From NCBI GenBank assembly GCA_904502145.1, contig CAJGDH010000143.1:1-5040 (forward strand): a DNA stretch of 5,040 bases, written 5' to 3'. Shown here piece by piece: positions 1 through 5,040 of the stretch. A model generated the notes under the pieces. The model searched no databases, had not been told where the DNA came from, and saw only the letters and a list, made by a program, of their open reading frames with translations. This DNA comes from an uncultured Eubacterium sp. (lineage in GTDB: Bacteria; Bacillota; Clostridia; Lachnospirales; Lachnospiraceae). Position numbers and translations under genes: made by a program. Positions within the stretch are counted from its first letter, which is position 1; each line of letters opens with the position of its first letter.

Positions 1-824
1 CCCCCGGGGACCCGGAGGCCGGAAGAGCCCGGTGACGGCCCGTAGAGGACATCCCCCAGCAGGGGGTGCCGGATGCTGGCCATATGGACCCTGATCTGGT
101 GGGTCCTGCCCGTCTCCAGGCGGCATTCTATGTGATTGAAACGGTTGTTCAGGTGGCTTAATACCCGATAATGGGTGACCGCCGGTTTCCCGTTCCTGGG
201 TTCGATGGCCATCTTCTTGCGGTCCCGGGGATCTCTCCCGATGGGGCCTTCCACCGTCCCGGATTCCTCCCGGAAGTTGTTGTGGACGATGGCCTGATAT
301 CTTCTGGTGATGGTGTGTTCCTTGAGCTGGTCCGCCAGTGACCGGTGGGCAAGGTCCGTCTTGCATACGATAAGGACACCGGTGGTGTCTTTGTCGATCC
401 GATGGACGATCCCCGGCCGGAGAACGCCGTTGATGCCGGAAAGCCGGTCTCCGCAGTGGTATAAAAGGCCGTTGACCAGAGTGCCGCTGTAGCGCCCGGG
501 ACAGGGATGGACCACCATGTCCTTGGGCTTGTTGATGAGGATCACATCCTCATCCTCATAGAGGATGTCCAGATCCATCTTCTCGGGCTCCACCGCCAGC
601 TCCTTCAAGGGGGGAAGAACCATCCTGATCCGGTCATCCGTCCGGATCCTGAAGCTTGATCTGACGCTCTTTCCGTTGACCTGTACCCGCTCTTCCCGGA
701 TCAGCTTCTGCAGGTAGGACCTGGACTGTTCCTTCAGTTCCCCCGCCAGAAAACGGTCCACCCGTTCTCCCTCCTGGTCCGGGGAGGCAATATACTCGTA
801 AATGTATTCCCGGTCCTTATTCAT
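1..824 (-). CDS. RluA/RluD-family 23S rRNA pseudouridine synthase with N-terminal S4 domain (3' end outside window)
   Basis: This family isomerises uridine to pseudouridine in RNA; E. coli RluD acts on helix 69 of 23S rRNA, and the Bacillus relative next to lspA is YlyB. I translated 274 codons from the ATG at 824; the frame is open to the window edge, so roughly the last 30-50 residues are missing compared with family length. Residues 18-60 look like an S4 RNA-binding domain (ERVDRFL, then SYLQKLIREERVQVNG). The catalytic domain shows NKPKDMVVHP (98-107), the signature RPGIVHRIDKDTTG (136-149) with the expected catalytic aspartate D144, YQAIV (176-180), ETGRTHQIRVHM (237-248) and HPLLGDVLYG (253-262). 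All core motifs are intact. The ATG overlaps the end of lspA by 8 bp, and a GAGG site lies 8 nt upstream inside lspA, which suggests translational coupling. The family assignment is firm; the exact target uridines are inferred. Confidence 0.95.
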   Translation of the reverse strand, partial: MNKDREYIYEYIASPDQEGERVDRFLAGELKEQSRSYLQKLIREERVQVNGKSVRSSFRIRTDDRIRMVLPPLKELAVEPEKMDLDILYEDEDVILINKPKDMVVHPCPGRYSGTLVNGLLYHCGDRLSGINGVLRPGIVHRIDKDTTGVLIVCKTDLAHRSLADQLKEHTITRRYQAIVHNNFREESGTVEGPIGRDPRDRKKMAIEPRNGKPAVTHYRVLSHLNNRFNHIECRLETGRTHQIRVHMASIRHPLLGDVLYGPSPGSSGLRVPG

Positions 825-1335
825 CGGCTTTCCCTCTTTCTTTTCCCGGGGAGAAGATCCGGTCCAGATCCTCCTCCCTGTAGTGGAAGATCACCAGGAA
901 AACCAGAAGAAAGGCCGCACAGGTGACATAGATGTCCGCCACGTTGAAGATGGGGAAATCGATCAGTTTAAAATAGATGAAATCCACCACATACCTGTGC
1001 AGGACCCTGTCGATCATGTTGCCGGCCGCCCCGGCCCCGATGAGGCAGAGGCACAGCATAAGCGGAAAGAATCTGCCTTCCCGGGGTATCCTGAAGGACA
1101 GGAAGACGATGCCGGCCAGCACCAGAACGTAAACGACCACAAAAAACCATTGCCGGTTCTGGAAGATCCCGAAAGCCGCTCCCCGGTTCTCAAGGTATTT
1201 GAGTTCCAGGACACCTTTGATCAGGACCACCGGATCACGATCCTTAAGGCCGGTCACAGCCCACCTCTTGGTCAGCTGGTCAAACAGGATGAGAAGAACG
1301 ATCCAGATCAGTCCTTTTATTCCCCGATTCTTCAT
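817..1335 (-). CDS. lspA: Lipoprotein signal peptidase (signal peptidase II)
   Basis: LspA is an integral membrane aspartyl protease that removes the signal peptide from prolipoproteins after diacylglyceryl modification of the lipobox cysteine. The protein has 172 residues, normal for the family. It has four hydrophobic segments (about 7-18, 63-82, 90-105 and 135-150). Conserved blocks are FDQLTK (18-23), YLENRGAAFGIF (47-58), GAGAAGNMIDRV (100-111), VVDFIYF (116-122) and FPIFNVAD (127-134). The expected catalytic aspartate pair is D109 and D134. I chose the ATG at 1335 because AGAAGGAG lies 6 nt upstream; an in-frame GTG at 1380 would add 15 non-family residues and overlap a hairpin tail. 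The gene overlaps the downstream pseudouridine synthase by 8 bp, a pairing also seen in Bacillus (lspA–ylyB). It is separated from sepF by 112 bp containing a terminator-like hairpin, so it may be partly independent of the upstream genes. Confidence 0.97.
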   Translation of the reverse strand: MKNRGIKGLIWIVLLILFDQLTKRWAVTGLKDRDPVVLIKGVLELKYLENRGAAFGIFQNRQWFFVVVYVLVLAGIVFLSFRIPREGRFFPLMLCLCLIGAGAAGNMIDRVLHRYVVDFIYFKLIDFPIFNVADIYVTCAAFLLVFLVIFHYREEDLDRIFSPGKERGKADE

Positions 1336-1341
1336 AAAAAA

Positions 1342-1349
1342 CTCCTTCT
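1342..1349 (-). promoter_or_regulatory. Shine-Dalgarno site that fixes the lspA start
   Basis: On the minus strand AGAAGGAG is followed by six T residues and then ATG at 1335. This is a near-ideal ribosome binding site. It selects the start that gives a 172-residue LspA over the upstream GTG at 1380, which has no comparable site. Confidence 0.8.
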
Positions 1350-1357
1350 GAGTAACC

Positions 1358-1366
1358 TTTATATCA
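1358..1366 (-). promoter_or_regulatory. Possible extended -10 element upstream of lspA
   Basis: On the minus strand TGATATAAA (1366-1358) matches the extended -10 pattern TGnTATAAT with one change. The hexamer 17 nt upstream is a poor -35 (TCTTTT-like). A start about seven bases downstream would leave a leader of only about 16 nt carrying the Shine-Dalgarno site. It would explain how lspA is expressed if the preceding hairpin stops upstream transcription. The match is short and lies in an AT-rich stretch, so this is tentative. Confidence 0.25.
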
Positions 1367-1380
1367 TCCATACATGGCAC

Positions 1381-1413
1381 AAAAGATTAACTCCCCCCTG
1401 AAAAGGAAGGAGT
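1381..1413 (-). terminator. Terminator-like hairpin between sepF and lspA
   Basis: In the minus-strand transcript ACUCCUUCC (1413-1405) can pair with GGGGGGAGU (1398-1390) across a six-base UUUUCA loop, giving nine consecutive pairs, two of them G·U. UAAUCUUUU follows directly. The plus-strand transcript cannot form the same stem because the G·U pairs become C/A mismatches, so the element is directional in the sense of the genes. The U tract is interrupted, so it could be a weak or attenuating terminator, or a processing/stability hairpin within one operon. It starts 34 bases after the sepF stop. Confidence 0.5.
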
Positions 1414-1447
1414 CAGTGTCAAAGGTTATGATTGTATGCTTGCCCGA

Positions 1448-2029
1448 TCAGAACTTGCCCAGTTCCGGAGAGATGATGTTGTCTCCCACGATCTCATCCC
1501 TGAGGTCTCCGGACACTTCGATGTTCCCCGGAGCAACGATGAAAATATTGTTGGAGATAGCCTTCAAAGAGCCGTCAACGGCAAAGCTCGCGCCACCGAT
1601 AAAGTCGATGATACGCTGGGCCTGGCTGATCTCGATCCCTTCGAGATTAACGACGATGGTCTTGCCATCCTTTAAGAAATCTGCTACGATCTGTGCTTCA
1701 TTAAATTCCTGTGGCTTAATTACTCTCACTGTTTCACCCTCTTCTTGCTTTCCATGGAATGGAATGACTCTGCCTTCTGCATCTTCATCGAACTCCTCAG
1801 GTTCATCTTCAACCTTCGGCTTGCGGTGGAAGGAAAAAATCGGTTTTCTGGGTGCGGGTTTCTCCTCCTCTTCATCCTCATCATCGGGGATGTCCTCGGA
1901 TTCGAATTCCTCCTCCGCTAATTCCTCCTCATATCCTTCTTCATATCCATCAAATTCTTCATCAAATTCTTCAGATTCATCCGCGTCGCTGATCTTCATC
2001 ATGTTCATGAATTTGTCTTTGATGCTCAT
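1448..2029 (-). CDS. sepF: Cell division protein SepF with long acidic linker
   Basis: SepF binds FtsZ filaments and anchors them to the membrane during septum formation in Gram-positive bacteria and relatives. The 193-residue product has the expected three parts. Residues 1-13 (MSIKDKFMNMMKI) form a short amphipathic helix like the membrane anchor of Bacillus SepF. Residues 15-56 are an exceptionally acidic linker with 28 Asp/Glu in 42 positions; a basic, proline-containing patch follows (57-72). The SepF core spans about 100-174, with VRVIKPQEFNEAQ, the block TIVVNLEGIEISQAQRIIDF, and IFIVAPGNIEVSG. A further 19 residues extend beyond the usual end. The ATG at 2029 is preceded by GGAGG (2044-2040) with a 10-nt spacer. 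It lies 22 bp after yggS, the order seen in the ylm cluster of Bacillus. Identification is firm; the long linker and the tail are lineage features. Confidence 0.96.
   Translation of the reverse strand: MSIKDKFMNMMKISDADESEEFDEEFDGYEEGYEEELAEEEFESEDIPDDEDEEEEKPAPRKPIFSFHRKPKVEDEPEEFDEDAEGRVIPFHGKQEEGETVRVIKPQEFNEAQIVADFLKDGKTIVVNLEGIEISQAQRIIDFIGGASFAVDGSLKAISNNIFIVAPGNIEVSGDLRDEIVGDNIISPELGKF
1928..1975. repeat. 12-bp-period tandem repeat within sepF
   Basis: Four consecutive 12-bp units on the plus strand read CTCATATCCTTC, TTCATATCCATC, AAATTCTTCATC and AAATTCTTCAGA. The segment ATCAAATTCTTC occurs twice in perfect tandem (1949-1960 and 1961-1972). In the protein it encodes EEFDEEFD followed by GYEEGYEE, part of the acidic linker. 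The in-frame period lets the linker gain or lose four residues without a frameshift. Confidence 0.7.
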
Positions 2030-2051
2030 TAAATCACTACCTCCGTGTATA

Positions 2052-2741
2052 CTAATTATAATGGCGCTCTCCGAAGATCGCGGTTCCTATCCTGATCATG
2101 GTCGCCCCTTCCTCGATTGCCACTTCGTAGTCGTTGGTCATGCCCATTGACAGAATATCCATAGATATATTATCAATGTTTTTCCTGCCGATGTCAACAA
2201 ATAATTGATGGAGAGCCCGAAAACAGGCCCTGTTTTCTTCCGGGTCCTCCACGTAGGGAGCACTGGTCATCAGACCCCTGACTTTCACGTGTTCCAGGGG
2301 GCTGATCTCACGGATCAGGCCGATGACTTCCTCCCGGTCCAGCCCGAATTTGGTCTCCTCACCGGCCACATTCACCTGGATCAGGATCTGGGCAGTCAGC
2401 CCTTTTTTGGCTGCCTCCTTCTCGATCTGTCTGGCCAGGGAAAGGGAATCCACGGAATGGATCAGGTCCACCTTATCGATGATGTATTTCACTTTATTTC
2501 TCTGGAGATGCCCGATCATATGCCAGTGGACGGGGACGGATATCTTCTCGTCCTTGTCGCATAATTCCTGGACGTAGTTCTCCCCGAAGTCCGCCTGACC
2601 TGCCCGGGCCAGCTCCTCGATATCCGACAGGGGCTTTATCTTGCTGACGGCCACCAGGGTCACTTCCCCGGGGTCACGCCCCGCCCGCCGGCAGGCAGCC
2701 TCCATATTCTCTCTCACTTTCATGAGATTCTCTCTGAGCAC
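2052..2741 (-). CDS. yggS: YggS/PROSC-family pyridoxal 5'-phosphate-binding protein
   Basis: YggS/PLPBP proteins are single-domain (β/α)8-barrel PLP carriers that affect vitamin B6 and amino-acid homeostasis and have no firmly assigned catalytic reaction; the Bacillus counterpart is YlmE. The 229-residue length is typical. K34 in VAVSKIK (31-36) is the expected PLP-linking lysine. Other family blocks are DFGENYVQEL (51-60), VHWHMIGHLQRNK (71-83), IHSVDS (94-99), the LSMGMTND phosphate-binding region (197-204; Thr where many homologues have Ser) and MIRIGTAIFG (215-224). The start is a GTG at 2741, supported by AAGGAGG seven bases upstream; an in-frame ATG 18 bases later is badly spaced from that site. 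The gene lies 15 bp after the HlyD-like gene and 22 bp before sepF, which argues for co-transcription. Its role next to division genes is not explained by the known biochemistry. Confidence 0.95.
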   Translation of the reverse strand: MLRENLMKVRENMEAACRRAGRDPGEVTLVAVSKIKPLSDIEELARAGQADFGENYVQELCDKDEKISVPVHWHMIGHLQRNKVKYIIDKVDLIHSVDSLSLARQIEKEAAKKGLTAQILIQVNVAGEETKFGLDREEVIGLIREISPLEHVKVRGLMTSAPYVEDPEENRACFRALHQLFVDIGRKNIDNISMDILSMGMTNDYEVAIEEGATMIRIGTAIFGERHYN

Positions 2742-2748
2742 TTCTCTT

Positions 2749-2755
2749 CCTCCTT
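2749..2755 (-). promoter_or_regulatory. Shine-Dalgarno site that fixes the GTG start of yggS
   Basis: AAGGAGG on the minus strand begins one base after the TGA stop of the upstream HlyD-like gene and lies seven bases before GTG at 2741. It is the strongest ribosome-binding sequence in this junction and decides for the GTG over the ATG at 2723. Confidence 0.8.
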
Positions 2756-2756
2756 G

Positions 2757-4151
2757 TCAATAAATGATCTCGTTCTCGGAGATGGTGTTGCTGTTCAGAA
2801 CGATCCGGTCATAAAGCCTGATCTCGCTGGTATCTTCATTGACGATACAGTAATCCTCATTTCTCTCCGAGATATCCACATGACTGAAGACGGCATAACC
2901 GGAATTGACCGTGTAGACTCCGTAGCTGACGGAGACCTTATCCAGGGAGTAGGTGGTGGCATCCTCCAGTTTCTCGATGCGGTCACCCTGGTTAAGTTCA
3001 TTGGAATAGATACTCACCATGCCGTCCTGGGCATCGAAGACCTTGACCGTAACCTGTCTGACCTTCTCCTTGCCCTTCTTGTCCTTGTAGATGAGGTTCA
3101 CATGATTTTTGGTCTCCGAATTGCTTCCCTTGGTCAGGTATTCTTCGGGGACACGGAAGGCCCCCCTCTCCACCAGGGAGCTGGCGGGGATCTTCAGTCC
3201 GCGGCCTTCAGCCAGAAGGATCTTCACGGACAGGTACCTCTGGTTGAGATAACGCTGTACATAGTTGTTGAAGCTTAGCTTCATATAGCCCTGATCTTCC
3301 TTCTCAAAGCAGGTAAAGGGGACTGTGGTCTTAAAATCGTCTTTCTCTATGGTGATCTTCACCTTGGTGACCCCGTTTTCCTCCAGGCTGTTCATCCGGG
3401 CAAAGTCATCCTTGGTAAGGGGAAGGATGATCTGCCAGTCCTGGCTTGTGGTAAGACGGTAGACCAGGGTCCCGGCCTTGGTCTTTTCATTTGTCCGCAG
3501 GTCGGTCATATGGACTTTTCCGCTGATATCCTTCTTCGTCAGGTTCTTCTGGGTGAGTTCTTCCAGGCCGTCGCTGCTGTAGGAGACCAGGCCTGACTGC
3601 TTGCTCCTGACTTCAATGTAGCAGTCCTTGCCGTATTTCTTCTCCAGTTCCTTTTTATTATCGGACAGGAGGGTGCCGGTGTAGGACAGGAGGTCATGCT
3701 CCAGCTGGTTGTCGGTATCCTCCACCATATAGAAATCCGAATCGGAATAGCTGTCGGTAAAGACCCTCAGATCATCCAGGATGCTGCTGCTCTCCAGACG
3801 GATGGCATCATGGTTGCTTTCGATGATCCGGTTGACTTCCTCCTGGATCTTGCCGGTCTTGTCCAGAGTGTAGACGATGCCGCCTTTGCGCACCCTGTCC
3901 CCGTCCGGCAGATAATTGTGGATGTATCCTTCCTCCTTGGTCTTGAAGACCTTCTCCTCACGGAGGATGATCCCGGTGGACCTGATGGTGTCGGAGATCT
4001 CGCTGTTGCTCACTTCATAGACCGCCAGCTTCTTTCTCCTGGCGTACCTGACCAGGTTCCCCGCCAGATAGACCACGATCAGGAAAAATACGATGGTTCC
4101 GATATTCAGATATAGTTTCCAGTTGATCCTGTCGTTCTTTTTGTTTTCCAT
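2757..4151 (-). CDS. HlyD-like (membrane-fusion-type) single-pass membrane protein
   Basis: The 464-residue product has a charged N-terminus, one hydrophobic segment (about 13-34, LYLNIGTIVFFLIVVYLAG) followed by RYARRKK, and a long soluble region probably outside the cell. Residues about 55-97 resemble the first half of a lipoyl/barrel-sandwich hybrid (RSTGIILREEKVF, then GYIHNYLPDGDRVRKGGIVYTLD). After a charged insert (about 100-180) the second half appears at 184-235 (KQSGLVSYSSDG, then TKAGTLVYRL). A β-rich region follows, with IILPLTKDDF (241-250), LKIPASSLVERGAFRVPEEYL (319-339) and a last module ending in QGDRI (388-392). This order fits HlyD-family adaptor proteins, but I see no transporter gene beside it and a Gram-positive cell has no outer membrane to bridge. 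It begins one base after the radical SAM stop and ends 15 bp before yggS, so it is probably co-expressed with yggS–sepF. Fold class is likely; function is unknown. Confidence 0.8.
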   Translation of the reverse strand: MENKKNDRINWKLYLNIGTIVFFLIVVYLAGNLVRYARRKKLAVYEVSNSEISDTIRSTGIILREEKVFKTKEEGYIHNYLPDGDRVRKGGIVYTLDKTGKIQEEVNRIIESNHDAIRLESSSILDDLRVFTDSYSDSDFYMVEDTDNQLEHDLLSYTGTLLSDNKKELEKKYGKDCYIEVRSKQSGLVSYSSDGLEELTQKNLTKKDISGKVHMTDLRTNEKTKAGTLVYRLTTSQDWQIILPLTKDDFARMNSLEENGVTKVKITIEKDDFKTTVPFTCFEKEDQGYMKLSFNNYVQRYLNQRYLSVKILLAEGRGLKIPASSLVERGAFRVPEEYLTKGSNSETKNHVNLIYKDKKGKEKVRQVTVKVFDAQDGMVSIYSNELNQGDRIEKLEDATTYSLDKVSVSYGVYTVNSGYAVFSHVDISERNEDYCIVNEDTSEIRLYDRIVLNSNTISENEIIY

Positions 4152-4152
4152 T

Positions 4153-5040
4153 CTATAATCCCCATCGGTTCAGGGCAGCGCCGCCCAGATAATCACAGCG
4201 GCATCCCTGGGTATATCCCTTCTCCCTCATGAGTTCTTCCCACTCATCCCGCAGTTTCCACCAGCTGGTCTGCCAGTTGGAAAATGCAGCGTCTTCCTCG
4301 GGTATCCGGGAGAAGAGACGCTCGATCACGATATCTTTCCTCAGATGGCTCACAAATTCCGCCAGCCTCTCAAGATATTCCTCCTTCGGGCATATGGTTA
4401 TTCTACCATCCACATAGTCTTTATACAATACGGAATCCCTGGGAACATACAGGGAGTGGAGCTTGACCAGTTTCACCGGCAGGGCCGAGATCACCCTGGC
4501 CGTCTCCAGGACATCCTCCATGGTATCCCCCGGCAGGTTCAGGATCAGGTGGGTACACAGGGGGAAGGAGAAGGAAGAGATCCTGAGAACAGCATCCAGG
4601 TATTCCGCCAGTCCGTGCCCGCGGCCAACCCCCTTTAAAGTGTGGTAATTGACGGTCTGAAGCCCCAGTTCAATGGACACCTCCACCCCGGTCCGGTCCC
4701 TGAATTCCCGGAAAGCCTCAAGGTAATCCTCCCTGATGCAGTCCGGCCGGGTGGAAAGGCTGATCTCCACGATATCCGGGCAGGATGCCGCTTCCTCCAT
4801 ATAGGCTCTCAGCCTGGACAGGGGAAGAAAGGTGTTGGTGTAATTCTGAAAATATGCGATAAATTTCCGGGCATTGTATCTTTGCCCGATCTTCTGTCTG
4901 ACTCTCAGGAGCTGGTCCGCCACCGGCAGACCTGAATCCTCCGCCTCGAAACCGGTGCCTGTACCGGCGCAGAAGCTGCATCCCGGCCCCTCCATGCGGT
5001 TGGGGCAGGTCAGGGGGAGATTCACAGGCAGCTTGTAGAC
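4153..5040 (-). CDS. TIGR01212/YhcC-family radical SAM protein (5' end outside window)
   Basis: The frame is open to the window edge; the first visible codons read VYKLPVNLPLTCPNR, matching the family's usual VYKL…FTCPNR start, so the GTG at 5025 is internal and a short N-terminus lies outside. The 295 visible residues contain the iron-sulfur cluster cysteines at 12, 21 and 24 (CX8CX2C), FIAYFQNYTNT (60-70), STRPDC (96-101), ELGLQT (124-129), GRGH (139-142) and THLILNLPGDT (163-173), then a conserved WWKLRDEW region (260-267). The protein should bind a [4Fe-4S] cluster and cleave S-adenosylmethionine. From memory, the Bacillus relative YtqA has been linked to wobble-uridine tRNA modification; I treat that function here as a hypothesis. 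The C-terminus has an extra CRC (280-282). Its TAG stop is one base before the ATG of the HlyD-like gene, indicating coupled translation. Confidence 0.92.
   Translation of the reverse strand, partial: VYKLPVNLPLTCPNRMEGPGCSFCAGTGTGFEAEDSGLPVADQLLRVRQKIGQRYNARKFIAYFQNYTNTFLPLSRLRAYMEEAASCPDIVEISLSTRPDCIREDYLEAFREFRDRTGVEVSIELGLQTVNYHTLKGVGRGHGLAEYLDAVLRISSFSFPLCTHLILNLPGDTMEDVLETARVISALPVKLVKLHSLYVPRDSVLYKDYVDGRITICPKEEYLERLAEFVSHLRKDIVIERLFSRIPEEDAAFSNWQTSWWKLRDEWEELMREKGYTQGCRCDYLGGAALNRWGL

Noticed and set aside
1378..1380. GTG at 1380 as the lspA start
   Set aside because: It would add 15 residues not typical of LspA and has no good ribosome binding site, whereas the ATG at 1335 has AGAAGGAG at ideal distance.
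802..1401. Plus-strand open frame of 199 codons
   Set aside because: It lies opposite lspA, whose motifs are complete; the predicted peptide is charged low-information sequence without recognisable domains.
1420..1425. TTGACA on the minus strand in the sepF–lspA gap
   Set aside because: A perfect -35 hexamer, but 16-18 bp downstream lies the G-rich arm of the hairpin rather than a -10-like sequence.
2055..2060. Perfect TATAAT on the minus strand just before sepF
   Set aside because: It consists of the Tyr-Asn codons ending yggS, with no -35 at the right distance (CCGCGA-like) and no TG extension. Possible but unsupported as a sepF promoter.
1374..2150. Long plus-strand open frame (258 codons, serine-rich)
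   Set aside because: It is the antisense of sepF; the serine runs are the complement of the Glu/Asp codons in the acidic linker. It has no family-like motif and no convincing ribosome binding site, while the minus strand encodes a clear SepF.
2754..3278. Plus-strand open frame of 174 codons opposite the HlyD-like gene
   Set aside because: It is a mirror-frame product rich in Asp, Ile, Leu and Val, typical of antisense reading of GC-rich codons. No ribosome-binding or domain support.
5023..5025. GTG at 5025 as start of the radical SAM gene
   Set aside because: The upstream codons continue in frame to the window edge and match the conserved VYKL lead into the cysteine motif, so the true start is outside the window.

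Overview
The window reads as a chromosomal housekeeping segment from a moderately GC-rich Firmicute, most likely a Clostridia/Lachnospiraceae-type bacterium. The evidence is a SepF cell-division protein, strong AGGAGG-type Shine-Dalgarno sites, and an lspA–rluD-type pair as in Bacillus and Clostridia. The taxon is inferred from gene content and protein style, not from a search. There are no RNA genes, insertion sequences, CRISPR arrays or phage genes.

All six genes lie on the minus strand, so transcription runs from position 5040 towards 1. In that order they are: a TIGR01212/YhcC-type radical SAM protein (5' end cut by the window edge); a single-pass membrane protein with HlyD/membrane-fusion-like architecture; a YggS/PROSC-type PLP-binding protein; SepF; the lipoprotein signal peptidase LspA; and an S4-domain pseudouridine synthase of the RluA/RluD family (3' end cut by the window edge). 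The spacings are 1, 15, 22 and 112 bp, then an 8-bp overlap, so the set is probably one operon or two abutting ones.

The only real gap (1336-1447) holds a 9-bp hairpin with a short U-rich tail. It uses two G·U pairs, so it folds well only in the minus-strand transcript. It may separate an upstream unit (radical SAM, HlyD-like, yggS, sepF) from a downstream unit (lspA, rluD-like). A possible extended -10 element follows it.

The genes serve envelope and division functions (SepF tethers FtsZ to the membrane; LspA matures lipoproteins), RNA modification (the pseudouridine synthase and probably the radical SAM enzyme) and vitamin B6 homeostasis (YggS). The least understood member is the HlyD-like protein. 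It has no transporter gene next to it in this window and sits immediately upstream of yggS–sepF. Other notable points are an extremely acidic SepF linker built partly on 12-bp DNA repeats, and the absence of ylmG, ylmH and divIVA between sepF and lspA. I found no clearly new multi-gene system; the HlyD-like protein is the best candidate for undescribed biology.
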